Below, piece after piece: positions 26,944 to 34,109 of a stretch of DNA of 46,929 nt (its first letter is position 1; every line of letters starts with the position of its first letter). The DNA comes from Klenkia sp. PcliD-1-E. GTDB lineage: Bacteria; Actinomycetota; Actinomycetes; Mycobacteriales; Geodermatophilaceae. The notes beneath the pieces were generated by a model. The model searched no databases. It was not told the origin of the DNA and saw nothing but the letters and a program-made list of their open reading frames with translations. Location: the NCBI RefSeq assembly GCF_024124375.1, contig NZ_JAMXRZ010000019.1, positions 1-46,929 on the forward strand, given 5' to 3'. Both the position numbers and the translations under genes were made by a program.

Positions 26944-27570
26944 CTAGACGGGCGCCACCCCGGTCGCAGCGCGGGCGGCGAGCCGGGCGCGCAGACCGTC
27001 GAGCATGAGCGCCAGACCGTCCTCGAACCGGTCGTCGTCACCGCCCATGTCGGCCGCAGCTGCCCGGAGGTGGGGGTGTGCCCGGGGGTCGGCGAGGTTG
27101 TCGGGCACCGGGCGGTCCCGAGCGGCCTGGGTCTCCAGCACGTCGCCCAGCAGGAAGGAGCCCAGCGCGGTGAGCACCCGGACCGCCTCGCCGGGGGACA
27201 GGCCGGCGTCGGTGAGCACCGCGACGGTGGCGTCGATGGCCGGCATGGCGTCCTCGGTCGGCCGGTTGCCGGCGACGACCAGGGCGCTGTCGCGGTGGGC
27301 GAGCATCGCCGCGCGGCGCACCCGCATGCCGTCGGCGAGCCAGTCGACCAGCGGCTCGCCCTCGGCGGGCGCGCGGCGGGCCGGCAGCTGTGCCAGCACG
27401 TGCTCGGCGACCAGGTCCAGGAGGTGCCGCTTGTCCGTGACGTGCCAGTAGAGGGTCGGGGCGCTGATGCCCAACCGGGTGGCCAGCCCGCGCAGGGTCA
27501 GCCCGCCCAGGCCCCGCTCGTCGATCACCTCGACGGCGGCGCGGACGACGTCGTCCCTGCTGAGCGGCAC
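26944..27570 (-). CDS. TetR-family transcriptional regulator
   Basis: 208 residues. N-terminal helix-turn-helix GGLTLRGLATRLGISAPTLYWHVTDKRHLLD and a tetracycline-repressor-like C-terminal domain (TetR_C class). Two start candidates: GTG 27579 and GTG 27570. The latter follows TAGGGT (27583-27578) by seven bases, the spacing used by other genes here, and gives the usual PLSRDDVVRAA start, so I chose it. Divergent from an ABC exporter with two palindromic operators between them; it almost certainly represses that exporter and itself. The ligand is probably an exported drug or metabolite. Confidence 0.88.
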   Translation of the reverse strand: MPLSRDDVVRAAVEVIDERGLGGLTLRGLATRLGISAPTLYWHVTDKRHLLDLVAEHVLAQLPARRAPAEGEPLVDWLADGMRVRRAAMLAHRDSALVVAGNRPTEDAMPAIDATVAVLTDAGLSPGEAVRVLTALGSFLLGDVLETQAARDRPVPDNLADPRAHPHLRAAAADMGGDDDRFEDGLALMLDGLRARLAARAATGVAPV

Positions 27571-27572
27571 GG

Positions 27573-27627
27573 TTGACACCCTAACGGTGTTAGGGCCATG
27601 CTCGCACCATGCCTCTAACAGTGTTAG
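27573..27627. promoter_or_regulatory. Divergent TetR-controlled promoter with two operators
   Basis: Plus strand: TTGACA (27573-27578), then operator 1 CCCTAACGGTGTTAGGG (27579-27595) filling the 17-18-bp spacer, then CATGCT (27597-27602) six bases before ATG 27609. Operator 2 CTAACAGTGTTAG (27615-27627) lies just after the start, 34 bp from operator 1 centre to centre. The minus-strand tetR -10 (TAGGGT) is inside operator 1. One bound repressor dimer would therefore block both directions. Confidence 0.8.
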
Positions 27628-28628
27628 GGACCTATACGGGCGAGGTCGCCGTCGACCGCGAGCCCGCCGTGCAGGTCCGCGGTCTGGTCAAGACCTTCCC
27701 GGGCGGGGGGAAGCGCCCGGACGTCGAGGCGGTGCGCGGCATCGACCTCGACGTCCCGTCCGGCGAGCTGTTCGGGTTCCTGGGCCCCAACGGCGCCGGC
27801 AAGTCCACCACCATCAAGATCCTCTGCACCCTGGTCCGGCCCACGGGTGGTTCGGCGCAGGTCGCCGGGTTCGACGTCGTCGCGCAGAAGGACGACGTCC
27901 GGCGGCACATCGGGCTGGTCTTCCAGGAGACGACGCTGGACGGGCACCTCACCGCCGAGCAGAACCTCCGCTTCCACGCCGAGATCTACGGCATGGCCCC
28001 CGCCGACGTCGCACCGCGCACCGACGCCGTCCTGGAGATGGTGGGCCTGGCCGACCGCCGCACGGCGGTGGTGAACACCTTCTCGGGCGGGATGAAGCGC
28101 CGGCTGGAGATCGCCCGCGGCCTCATGCACTCCCCGCGCGTGCTCTTCCTCGACGAGCCCACCATCGGCCTGGACCCCGAGTCCCGCGCCGGCCTGTGGG
28201 ACTACGTCGACCGGCTGCGTGCCGAGGAGGACATCACCGTCTTCCTGACCACGCACTACATGGACGAGGCCGAGCGCTGCGACCGCATCGCCATCGTCGA
28301 CGGCGGCCGGGTCGGCGCGCTGGGTTCCCCGGCGGAGCTCAAGGCCAGCGTCGGCCACGACCGGGTACGGGTGGTCACCGCCGACGACGACGCCGCCGAG
28401 GCGCTGGTCCGCGAGCGGCTGGGTGCCGAGACCACCCGGGAGCGCGGCGCCCTGGTGGTGCTCACCCCCGACGGCGAGCAGTTCGTGCCGCGGCTGTTCG
28501 AGCTGGGGATCACCGTCCGCGCGGTGAGCGTCACCCGGCCCAGCCTGGACGACGTCTTCCTCGCCTACACCGGCGCCCGGCTGGCCGACCGCCAGGCCGC
28601 CGCGGGCGGGCGCGGAGGACGGCGGTGA
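27609..28628 (+). CDS. ABC exporter ATPase, daunorubicin-resistance (DrrA) type
   Basis: 339 residues. Walker A GPNGAGKS at 59-66, signature FSGGMKRRLEIARGL, Walker B VLFLDEP, and the DrrA C-terminal region ending VSVTRPSLDDVFLAYTG. Drives drug or metabolite export with the next permease. The ATG at 27609 fits a leaderless transcript; homology begins only near residue 21 (AVQVRGLVKTF), where GTG 27669 is an alternative start. Under TetR control by position. Confidence 0.88.
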   Translation: MPLTVLGTYTGEVAVDREPAVQVRGLVKTFPGGGKRPDVEAVRGIDLDVPSGELFGFLGPNGAGKSTTIKILCTLVRPTGGSAQVAGFDVVAQKDDVRRHIGLVFQETTLDGHLTAEQNLRFHAEIYGMAPADVAPRTDAVLEMVGLADRRTAVVNTFSGGMKRRLEIARGLMHSPRVLFLDEPTIGLDPESRAGLWDYVDRLRAEEDITVFLTTHYMDEAERCDRIAIVDGGRVGALGSPAELKASVGHDRVRVVTADDDAAEALVRERLGAETTRERGALVVLTPDGEQFVPRLFELGITVRAVSVTRPSLDDVFLAYTGARLADRQAAAGGRGGRR

Positions 28629-29479
28629 CCGCCACCCTCGCCCCGGTCCGGGTCGCCGCCCGCGGACCGCGGCACGAGCTGCGCGCGGTCAAGGTCGTCT
28701 GGCTGCGCGAGCTGATCCGCTTCCGCACCGACCGCGGCCGGATCATCTCCTCCTTCGCCCAGCCGCTGCTGTTCCTGTTCGTGCTCGGCAAGGGCCTGGG
28801 CGCCAGCATCGGCGCGGGCACCTTCGGCGGGACCGACTACTCGACGTTCCTGTTCCCCGGCGTGCTGGCCACCTCGGTCATGTTCACCGCGGTGTTCTCG
28901 GCGATCTCCATCGTGTGGGACCGCGAGCTCGGGTTCCTGCGCGAGATGCTCGTCGCCCCGGTCAGCCGGACGTCGATCGTGCTCGGCAAGGCCCTCGGCG
29001 GCGCGACGGTGGCCACGCTGCAGGCGCTGGTGCTGCTCGCCCTGGCCGGGACGGTCGGCGTCCCCTACGACCCGCTGATGCTGCTGGCCGTGGTCGTGCT
29101 GCTGTTCGTCGTGGCCTTCGCGATCACCTCGCTCGGTCTGCTCGTCGCCGTCCGCGCCCAGCAGATCCAGACCGTGATGCCGCGGGTGCAGCTGCTGCTG
29201 GCGCCGCTGATGTTCCTGTCGGGTGCGTTCTTCCCGGTGACCGGCGCGCTGCCGGCCTGGCTGCACGGGCTCGCCCTGGTCAACCCGGTCACCTACGGGG
29301 TGGACGCCGTCCGCCGGGTGGTGCTGCACGCGGTGGACGGTGGCTCCGCCGCGGCCGCCGAGGTCGCGCTGCGGTGGGGGAGCTGGACGGTCCCGGTGTG
29401 GCTGGACGTCGTCGTGGTCGCCGGTGTCGGTGGGCTCCTGCTGGCCGTCTCGGCCTGGCTGTTCAGCCGCCCGGAGTGA
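28625..29479 (+). CDS. ABC-2 type permease (DrrB type)
   Basis: 284 residues, six membrane helices in the ABC2_membrane pattern. WDRELGFLREMLVAPVSRTSIVLGKALG is the family's hallmark loop, and LLLAPLMFLSGAFFPVTGALPAWL follows. Partner of the upstream ATPase; GTG overlaps its stop (GTGA). Substrate unknown. Confidence 0.9.
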   Translation: MTATLAPVRVAARGPRHELRAVKVVWLRELIRFRTDRGRIISSFAQPLLFLFVLGKGLGASIGAGTFGGTDYSTFLFPGVLATSVMFTAVFSAISIVWDRELGFLREMLVAPVSRTSIVLGKALGGATVATLQALVLLALAGTVGVPYDPLMLLAVVVLLFVVAFAITSLGLLVAVRAQQIQTVMPRVQLLLAPLMFLSGAFFPVTGALPAWLHGLALVNPVTYGVDAVRRVVLHAVDGGSAAAAEVALRWGSWTVPVWLDVVVVAGVGGLLLAVSAWLFSRPE

Positions 29480-29509
29480 GTGTCGGGGGGTCCCGCTAGC
29501 TTCCCGCCC

Positions 29510-30067
29510 GTGGAACCAGGACGCTGCAGCTGGGCGACCAGCACCCCCGACTACGTCGCCTACCACGACGAGGAGTGGGGGGTGCCGCTGCACGGCGACG
29601 ACGCGCTGTTCGAGCGGCTGAGCCTGGAGGCGTTCCAGAGCGGGCTGTCCTGGATCACCATCCTGCGCAAGCGGCCCGCCTTCCGCGCCGCGTTCGCCGG
29701 TTTCGACATCGACGCGGTGGCCGCCTTCACCGACGCCGACGTGGAGCGGCTGATGGGTGACCCCGGGATCGTCCGCAACCGGGCGAAGATCGAGGCGGCC
29801 CGGCGGAACGCCCGCGCCGCCCAGCGGGTCGAGGGCGGGCTGTCCCAGCTGCTGTGGTCCTTCGCGCCGCCGCCCCGGCCGAACCCGGCGACCGAGGCCG
29901 ACGTCCCGGCGGTGACCCCGGAGTCCACCGCGATGGCCCGGGAGCTCAAGCGGCGCGGCTTCGCCTTCGTCGGGCCGACCACCGCCTACGCGTTGATGCA
30001 GGCCACCGGCATGGTCGACGACCACGTGGCCGGCTGCTTCCGGGCCGGGGCCACCCCCGACGGGTGA
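29510..30067 (+). CDS. tag: DNA-3-methyladenine glycosylase I
   Basis: 185 residues. The zinc-snap ligands Cys6, His19, His172 and Cys176 (HVAGC) are all present, as are YHDEEWGVP and the LEAFQSGLSWITILRKR helix with its catalytic-region Trp/Glu. It excises 3-methyladenine from alkylated DNA. GTG at 29510 follows TAGCTT (29497-29502) by seven bases. Adjacent to DUF3117, as in mycobacteria. Confidence 0.93.
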   Translation: MEPGRCSWATSTPDYVAYHDEEWGVPLHGDDALFERLSLEAFQSGLSWITILRKRPAFRAAFAGFDIDAVAAFTDADVERLMGDPGIVRNRAKIEAARRNARAAQRVEGGLSQLLWSFAPPPRPNPATEADVPAVTPESTAMARELKRRGFAFVGPTTAYALMQATGMVDDHVAGCFRAGATPDG

Positions 30068-30077
30068 GGGGCTCGTG

Positions 30078-30106
30078 TTGGCCCTGCACCAGGCATGCGG
30101 GAGAAT
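30078..30106 (+). promoter_or_regulatory. Promoter of the DUF3117 gene
   Basis: TTGGCC (30078-30083), a 17-bp spacer and GAGAAT (30101-30106). Expected transcript start near 30113, giving a leader of about 78 nt before ATG 30191. Confidence 0.5.
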
Positions 30107-30190
30107 GGGCGCAGCTCTGGTTCAGCACTGACGAACAGCCAGACCGCGCGCCCACCACGGGCACGCGGGTGGCCGGTGAAGGAGGCACGC

Positions 30191-30358
30191 ATGGCGGCCA
30201 TGAAGCCGCGTACGGGTGAAGGTCCCCTCGAGGTCACCAAGGAGGGTCGCGGCCTGGTCATGCGCGTGCCGTTGGAAGGCGGTGGCCGGCTCGTCGTCGA
30301 GCTGTCCGCCGACGAGGCGGCGGCGCTCTCCGAGGCGCTCCAGGGCGCGATCAGCTGA
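30191..30358 (+). CDS. DUF3117 small conserved protein
   Basis: 55 residues, MAAMKPRTGEGPLEVTKEGR then a conserved core ending in LVVELSADEAAALSEALQGA. Nearly the actinobacterial DUF3117 consensus (M. tuberculosis Rv1211 family). Strong ribosome site GAAGGAGG six to seven bases before the ATG. Function unknown. A hairpin follows, so it is probably the end of its transcript. Confidence 0.93.
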   Translation: MAAMKPRTGEGPLEVTKEGRGLVMRVPLEGGGRLVVELSADEAAALSEALQGAIS

Positions 30359-30404
30359 CCAGCTCCGCGGCTCGGCCCCCGGCCGACCCCGCAGCAGGAC
30401 GGAC

Positions 30405-30441
30405 GGCCCCGGCCGCCGGCGCACCGCCGGCGACCGGGGCC
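30405..30441 (+). terminator. Hairpin terminator after DUF3117
   Basis: Arms of 16 bases with one mismatch and a 5-base loop, 47 bp beyond the DUF3117 stop. No U-tract. It lies before the aminopeptidase gene. Confidence 0.6.
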
Positions 30442-30507
30442 GCTGCTCATCCCGGGGTCAAGCTGGCCACCTCGCTGCCCCGCCTGACCGAGGACGACGT
30501 CCTGGCG

Positions 30508-32205
30508 GTGCCGGTCGGTGCCCGCGGCGCGCTCCCCGGCTGGCTCGCCGCGGCCGACCTCGACCCCGCGTGGGTGGCCGGCGCGCTCGCCGACACCGGC
30601 AACGGGGGGCGCCCGGGCGGCATCACCAACCTGCCGGTACCCGGCCGGCAACCCCGCGCGCTGGTCGCGGTCGGTGTCGGGGACGCCACCCCCGCGCACC
30701 TGCGGTCCTACGTCGCGATCGCGGTCCGGCGGGCGCAGACCCTGGCCGAGCACGGGGCCACCCGGCTGGTGCTCCCGCTGCCCGCGGGCGCCGACCCCGA
30801 GGCCGTCCGGGTCGCCGCGGAGGCCGTGCTCCTGGCCGGCTACCGGTTCCGGCTCACCTCGGCCCCGCACCCGCCGCGGCTGACCCGCGTCGTGCTGGTC
30901 GTGCCCGGCGCCGGGCCGGTCGCGGTCGACGCCCTGCACCGCGGACTGGTCACCGCGGCCGCCGTCCTCTGGGCCCGCGACCTGGTCAACACCCCGCCCG
31001 ACACCGCCGACCCCGCCTGGGTCGCCGAGCAGGCCCGCGACCGCTTCGCCGTCCACGACCGGGTCGGGACCACCGTGCTCGGTCCCCGCCAGCTGCGGGC
31101 CGCCGGGTTCGGCGGCCTGCTGGCCGTCGGTGGGGGCTCGGACCGCCCACCGCGGCTGGTGCTGGCGACCTACGTGCCGGCGACCGCACTGCGGCCGCAC
31201 GTGGTGCTGGTCGGCAAGGGCATCACGTTCGACACCGGTGGCATCTCGATCAAGACCACCGCCGGGATGCGGTACATGCACACCGACATGGCCGGTGGCG
31301 CCGCGGTCCTCGCCGTGCTGGACGCGGTGGCCCGGCTGGCGCTGCCGGTGCGGGTGACCGCCCTCGTCCCGCTCGCCGAGAACTCCGTGTCGGGCGCGGC
31401 CTACCGGCCCGGGGACGTCCTCACCCACGTCGGCGGGCGCACCACCGAGGTCCGCAGCACCGACGCCGAGGGTCGGCTGGTGCTCGCCGACGCCCTCGCG
31501 CACGCCCGGCTGGAGCTCGCCGCCGACGTGCTGGTCGACGTCGCCACCCTCACCGGCGCCGCGCGCACCGCGCTCGGGGCCCGCACCGGCGCGCTGTTCA
31601 CCACCGACGACACCCTGGCGGCCGACCTGCTCGCCGGGGGTGCGGCGGCCGGCGAGCCGTGGTGGCGGATGCCGCTGACCGAGGAGCACGTCGGCCACCT
31701 GCGCGCCCAGCTGGACAGCCCGGTCGCCGACGCGAACAACAGCCCTGGTGCACCCGGGGCCACCACGGCGGCGCTGTTCCTGCAGCCGTTCACCGGCGGG
31801 CTGCGGTGGGCGCACCTGGACGTCGCCGGACCCGCGCGGGCCGCCGGGGACGCCGCCGAGGTGGTCAAGGGCGGCACCGGGTTCACCGTCCGCACCCTGC
31901 TGCGCTGGTTGGAGGCCGGGGTGTCGGACCCAGCCCGACCGGGCACGGGGGAGGGCGGAGCCGCGCCACCAGGCGTGACCGGATCGGCTGCCCACAGCGG
32001 CCGGCGAGGAGGCGACATCATGGCAGGACTGGGCGACAAGGCCAAGGACTTCCTGAACAGCGACAAGGGCGAGCAGGCCAGCGACAGCGCGCTGGACAAG
32101 GGCGCGGAGTTCGCCGAGGGCCGCGCCGGGGGGCACGCCGACCAGATCGACAAGGGCCGCGACGCCCTCGACGACCGCATCGGCTCCGGCGGCGACGAGC
32201 GCTGA
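30508..32205 (+). CDS. pepA: M17 leucyl aminopeptidase, open into an antitoxin-like C-terminal domain
   Basis: Catalytic M17 domain with metal-site motifs VGKGITFDTGGISIKTTAGM and STDAEGRLVLADAL, and the C-terminal WAHLDVAGPAR; a cytoplasmic, probably hexameric, di-metal aminopeptidase. The peptidase should end near base 31930 (TLLRWLEAG), but no stop occurs: the frame runs through a 32-residue linker into a 61-residue MT0933-antitoxin-like protein with its own ATG and ribosome site (32020). The start is uncertain: 30508 is the first GTG, yet upstream codons read LTEDDVLAVPVG, which looks like the first strand of the fold, so a CTG near 30463 may be used. Confidence 0.82.
   Translation: MPVGARGALPGWLAAADLDPAWVAGALADTGNGGRPGGITNLPVPGRQPRALVAVGVGDATPAHLRSYVAIAVRRAQTLAEHGATRLVLPLPAGADPEAVRVAAEAVLLAGYRFRLTSAPHPPRLTRVVLVVPGAGPVAVDALHRGLVTAAAVLWARDLVNTPPDTADPAWVAEQARDRFAVHDRVGTTVLGPRQLRAAGFGGLLAVGGGSDRPPRLVLATYVPATALRPHVVLVGKGITFDTGGISIKTTAGMRYMHTDMAGGAAVLAVLDAVARLALPVRVTALVPLAENSVSGAAYRPGDVLTHVGGRTTEVRSTDAEGRLVLADALAHARLELAADVLVDVATLTGAARTALGARTGALFTTDDTLAADLLAGGAAAGEPWWRMPLTEEHVGHLRAQLDSPVADANNSPGAPGATTAALFLQPFTGGLRWAHLDVAGPARAAGDAAEVVKGGTGFTVRTLLRWLEAGVSDPARPGTGEGGAAPPGVTGSAAHSGRRGGDIMAGLGDKAKDFLNSDKGEQASDSALDKGAEFAEGRAGGHADQIDKGRDALDDRIGSGGDER
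32020..32205 (+). CDS. MT0933-antitoxin-like / CsbD-like small protein (nested start in the pepA frame)
   Basis: 61 residues, MAGLGDKAKDFLNSDKGEQ..., hydrophilic, Lys/Asp/Gly-rich, with GGHADQIDKGRDALDDRIG as in the MT0933 (Rv0909) antitoxin family. The ATG has GAGGAGG seven bases upstream, so it is probably made as a separate protein even though the frame is open to pepA. No adjacent toxin gene; the SRPBCC protein at 18282 is too far to be an operon partner. May be a stress protein rather than an antitoxin. Confidence 0.75.
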   Translation: MAGLGDKAKDFLNSDKGEQASDSALDKGAEFAEGRAGGHADQIDKGRDALDDRIGSGGDER

Positions 32206-32211
32206 TCGATC

Positions 32212-32243
32212 CCCCGCGGGCCGGCTGCCCCCGGCCCGCGGGG
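32212..32243 (+). terminator. Hairpin terminator after the antitoxin-like gene
   Basis: Perfect 13-base arms around a 6-base loop, starting seven bases after the stop at 32205. It ends the pepA/antitoxin-like transcript and precedes the leaderless promoter of the next gene. Confidence 0.8.
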
Positions 32244-32260
32244 TGCGGCATGCTCGCCCG

Positions 32261-33709
32261 GTGAGCGAGCATCAGCACGGCGTCGTCTTCCCGACCGGCC
32301 CGGACGGACGGCGCAGCACGTCGGGCACCGGCCGCCGGGTGGTCGCCGACGCTCTCCGCCCGGTCGACCCGACCGGTGCCGCCGCGGCCGAGCGCGAGAC
32401 CAACTGGCGCGCCGGGTACCTGCCGCACGTCCGGCGCACCACCGAGGCCGGGCTCGGCTCGCGGGAGGCCGCGCTCGCCGTCGCCGCCGCGGGGTTGGAC
32501 TCGGTGCACCGGCAGCTGCGGGTCGTGGTCGACGGCGCCGAGGTGGAGCTGGCCACCCTGCGCAGCGCCTCCGCGCCCACGGCCCTCGGGACCGAGACCG
32601 TCACCGGGACCGCCGAGCCCGAGCGGGAGCTGAGCCTGCCCCTGCAGGGCCGTCGGCTGCGGGGCGCGGAGCTCACCGACCAGCTCGACAGCTGGGTCGC
32701 CCACGGGGTGGTCGAACCCAGCTGCGCCGCCGCCGTCCGCACGGTCGCCGAGCACCCGGAGTGGCTCGCGCTACCCGGCCGCACCGTCGCGGTGCTGGGG
32801 GCCGGGGCCGAGATGGGGCCGCTGACCGCGCTGCTGCGCTGGGGCGCCCGGGTGGCCGCGGTGGACCTGCCCCGCCCGCCGCTGTGGGACCGCGTGCTCG
32901 ACTCCGCCCGCCGCGGCGCGGGCACCCTGCTGCTGCCCACCCGGGGCGGCACCCGAGGGGCCGACCTGATCGGTGAGGTGCCCGCGGTCGCCGACTGGCT
33001 GGGCGGGCTGGACGGCGTCCCCGTGCTCGGCAACTACGTCTACGCCGACGGCGCCACCAACGTCCGGGTGTCGGCCGCGGTCGACGCGCTGACGCTGCGC
33101 CTGGCGGGGCAGCGGCCCGACCTCGCGCTGGCCTTCCTGGCCACCCCCACCGACGTGTTCGTCGTCCCCGAGGAGGCGGTCGCGGCCTCGCAGGCCGCCT
33201 ACGCCGCCCGCGGCCGGACGGCGAAGCTGCTCGGCCGGCCGCTGCGCACCGTGTCCGCCGGCCGGTTGCTGCAGCGGGCCCACCCGCGCGACGCCACCGG
33301 GCCGGGCATCGCCGACAGCCTGGTGCCGCAGCAGGGCCCGAACTACGCGCTGGCCAAGCGGCTGCAGCGCTGGCGCGCGACGACCGCACGGGCGGCGGGG
33401 ACGACGGTGTCGATGAACGTCGCCCCGCCCACCCGCACCCGGTCGGTGGTGAAGAACCGCGCGCTGGCGGCTGCCTACGCGGGCGCGCACCGGTTCGGCG
33501 TGGAGGTGTTCGAGCCGGCGACGTCCAACGTGCTCATGGCCGCGCTGCTGGTGCACGACCTGCACACCGGCGGCGGCCCCGCGCACGAGGAGCCGTGGCA
33601 GGACGAGGCGAACGCCGCGGCGCACGGCGGGCTGTGGCGCACCGCCTACGCCCCGCGCAGCGCGCTCGGCCTGGCCGCCGTCCTGGGGCTGGGCGCCGCC
33701 CGCGGCTGA
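32261..33709 (+). CDS. Conserved protein of unknown function, Rossmann-like
   Basis: 482 residues, not recognised. A central segment TVAVLGAGAEMGPLTALLRWGARVAAVDLP looks like a dinucleotide-binding beta-alpha-beta fold (GxGxxxG). Other conserved-looking blocks are NYVYADGATNVRVSAAVDAL, VPQQGPNYALAKRLQRWRA and VSMNVAPPTRTRSVVKN. No signal peptide or membrane helix. GTG at 32261 follows CATGCT (32249-32254) by six bases, leaderless-type. Stands alone between a terminator and a convergent gene. Could be a dehydrogenase or ligand-binding enzyme. Confidence 0.7.
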   Translation: MSEHQHGVVFPTGPDGRRSTSGTGRRVVADALRPVDPTGAAAAERETNWRAGYLPHVRRTTEAGLGSREAALAVAAAGLDSVHRQLRVVVDGAEVELATLRSASAPTALGTETVTGTAEPERELSLPLQGRRLRGAELTDQLDSWVAHGVVEPSCAAAVRTVAEHPEWLALPGRTVAVLGAGAEMGPLTALLRWGARVAAVDLPRPPLWDRVLDSARRGAGTLLLPTRGGTRGADLIGEVPAVADWLGGLDGVPVLGNYVYADGATNVRVSAAVDALTLRLAGQRPDLALAFLATPTDVFVVPEEAVAASQAAYAARGRTAKLLGRPLRTVSAGRLLQRAHPRDATGPGIADSLVPQQGPNYALAKRLQRWRATTARAAGTTVSMNVAPPTRTRSVVKNRALAAAYAGAHRFGVEVFEPATSNVLMAALLVHDLHTGGGPAHEEPWQDEANAAAHGGLWRTAYAPRSALGLAAVLGLGAARG

Positions 33710-34096
33710 TCAGTCCGCGTGCAGCTCGAGGCGCCCGCGGGACCGGGTTGGGGTCAGCAGGACACCGGACCCCGTGGGCGCGGGCCGGCCCGACCACAGC
33801 CGGCCGACGTCGGCGCCGCCCAGCCCGGCGGCCTGCAGGGCCTCGGTGAGCCGCTGGTGGTCCGAGCGCCGGACCACCACGCCGCACAGCACCAGCACCA
33901 TCGCGCCCATCGCCAGCACCCCGGCGAGGAAGCCGCTCAGCAGCACCGGGCCGGAGCCGAGCCCGCCGTCGGCGGCGGACCGGACGAGGGCGACCACCAG
34001 CCCGCCGGTCGAGGCGAGCGCACCCAGCCCCATCAGCACGGCCAGCACCGCGAGGGTCAGCACGAGCCGGCGGTGGCTCCGGACGACGACGGGCAC
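33710..34096 (-). CDS. Small two-helix membrane protein
   Basis: 128 residues with two hydrophobic segments (about 10-36 and 47-70) and a cytoplasmic-looking C-terminal half. Not recognised. GTG at 34096, 13 bp after the desaturase-like gene stop, may be cotranscribed with it or use its own -10 CAGGAT (34109-34104). Its stop abuts the convergent gene at 33709 exactly. Confidence 0.6.
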   Translation of the reverse strand: MPVVVRSHRRLVLTLAVLAVLMGLGALASTGGLVVALVRSAADGGLGSGPVLLSGFLAGVLAMGAMVLVLCGVVVRRSDHQRLTEALQAAGLGGADVGRLWSGRPAPTGSGVLLTPTRSRGRLELHAD

Positions 34097-34109
34097 GGCC
34101 GCGATCCTG

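Noticed and set aside
18282-32205. SRPBCC gene and MT0933-like gene as one toxin-antitoxin pair
   Set aside because: They are 13 kb apart with many unrelated genes between.
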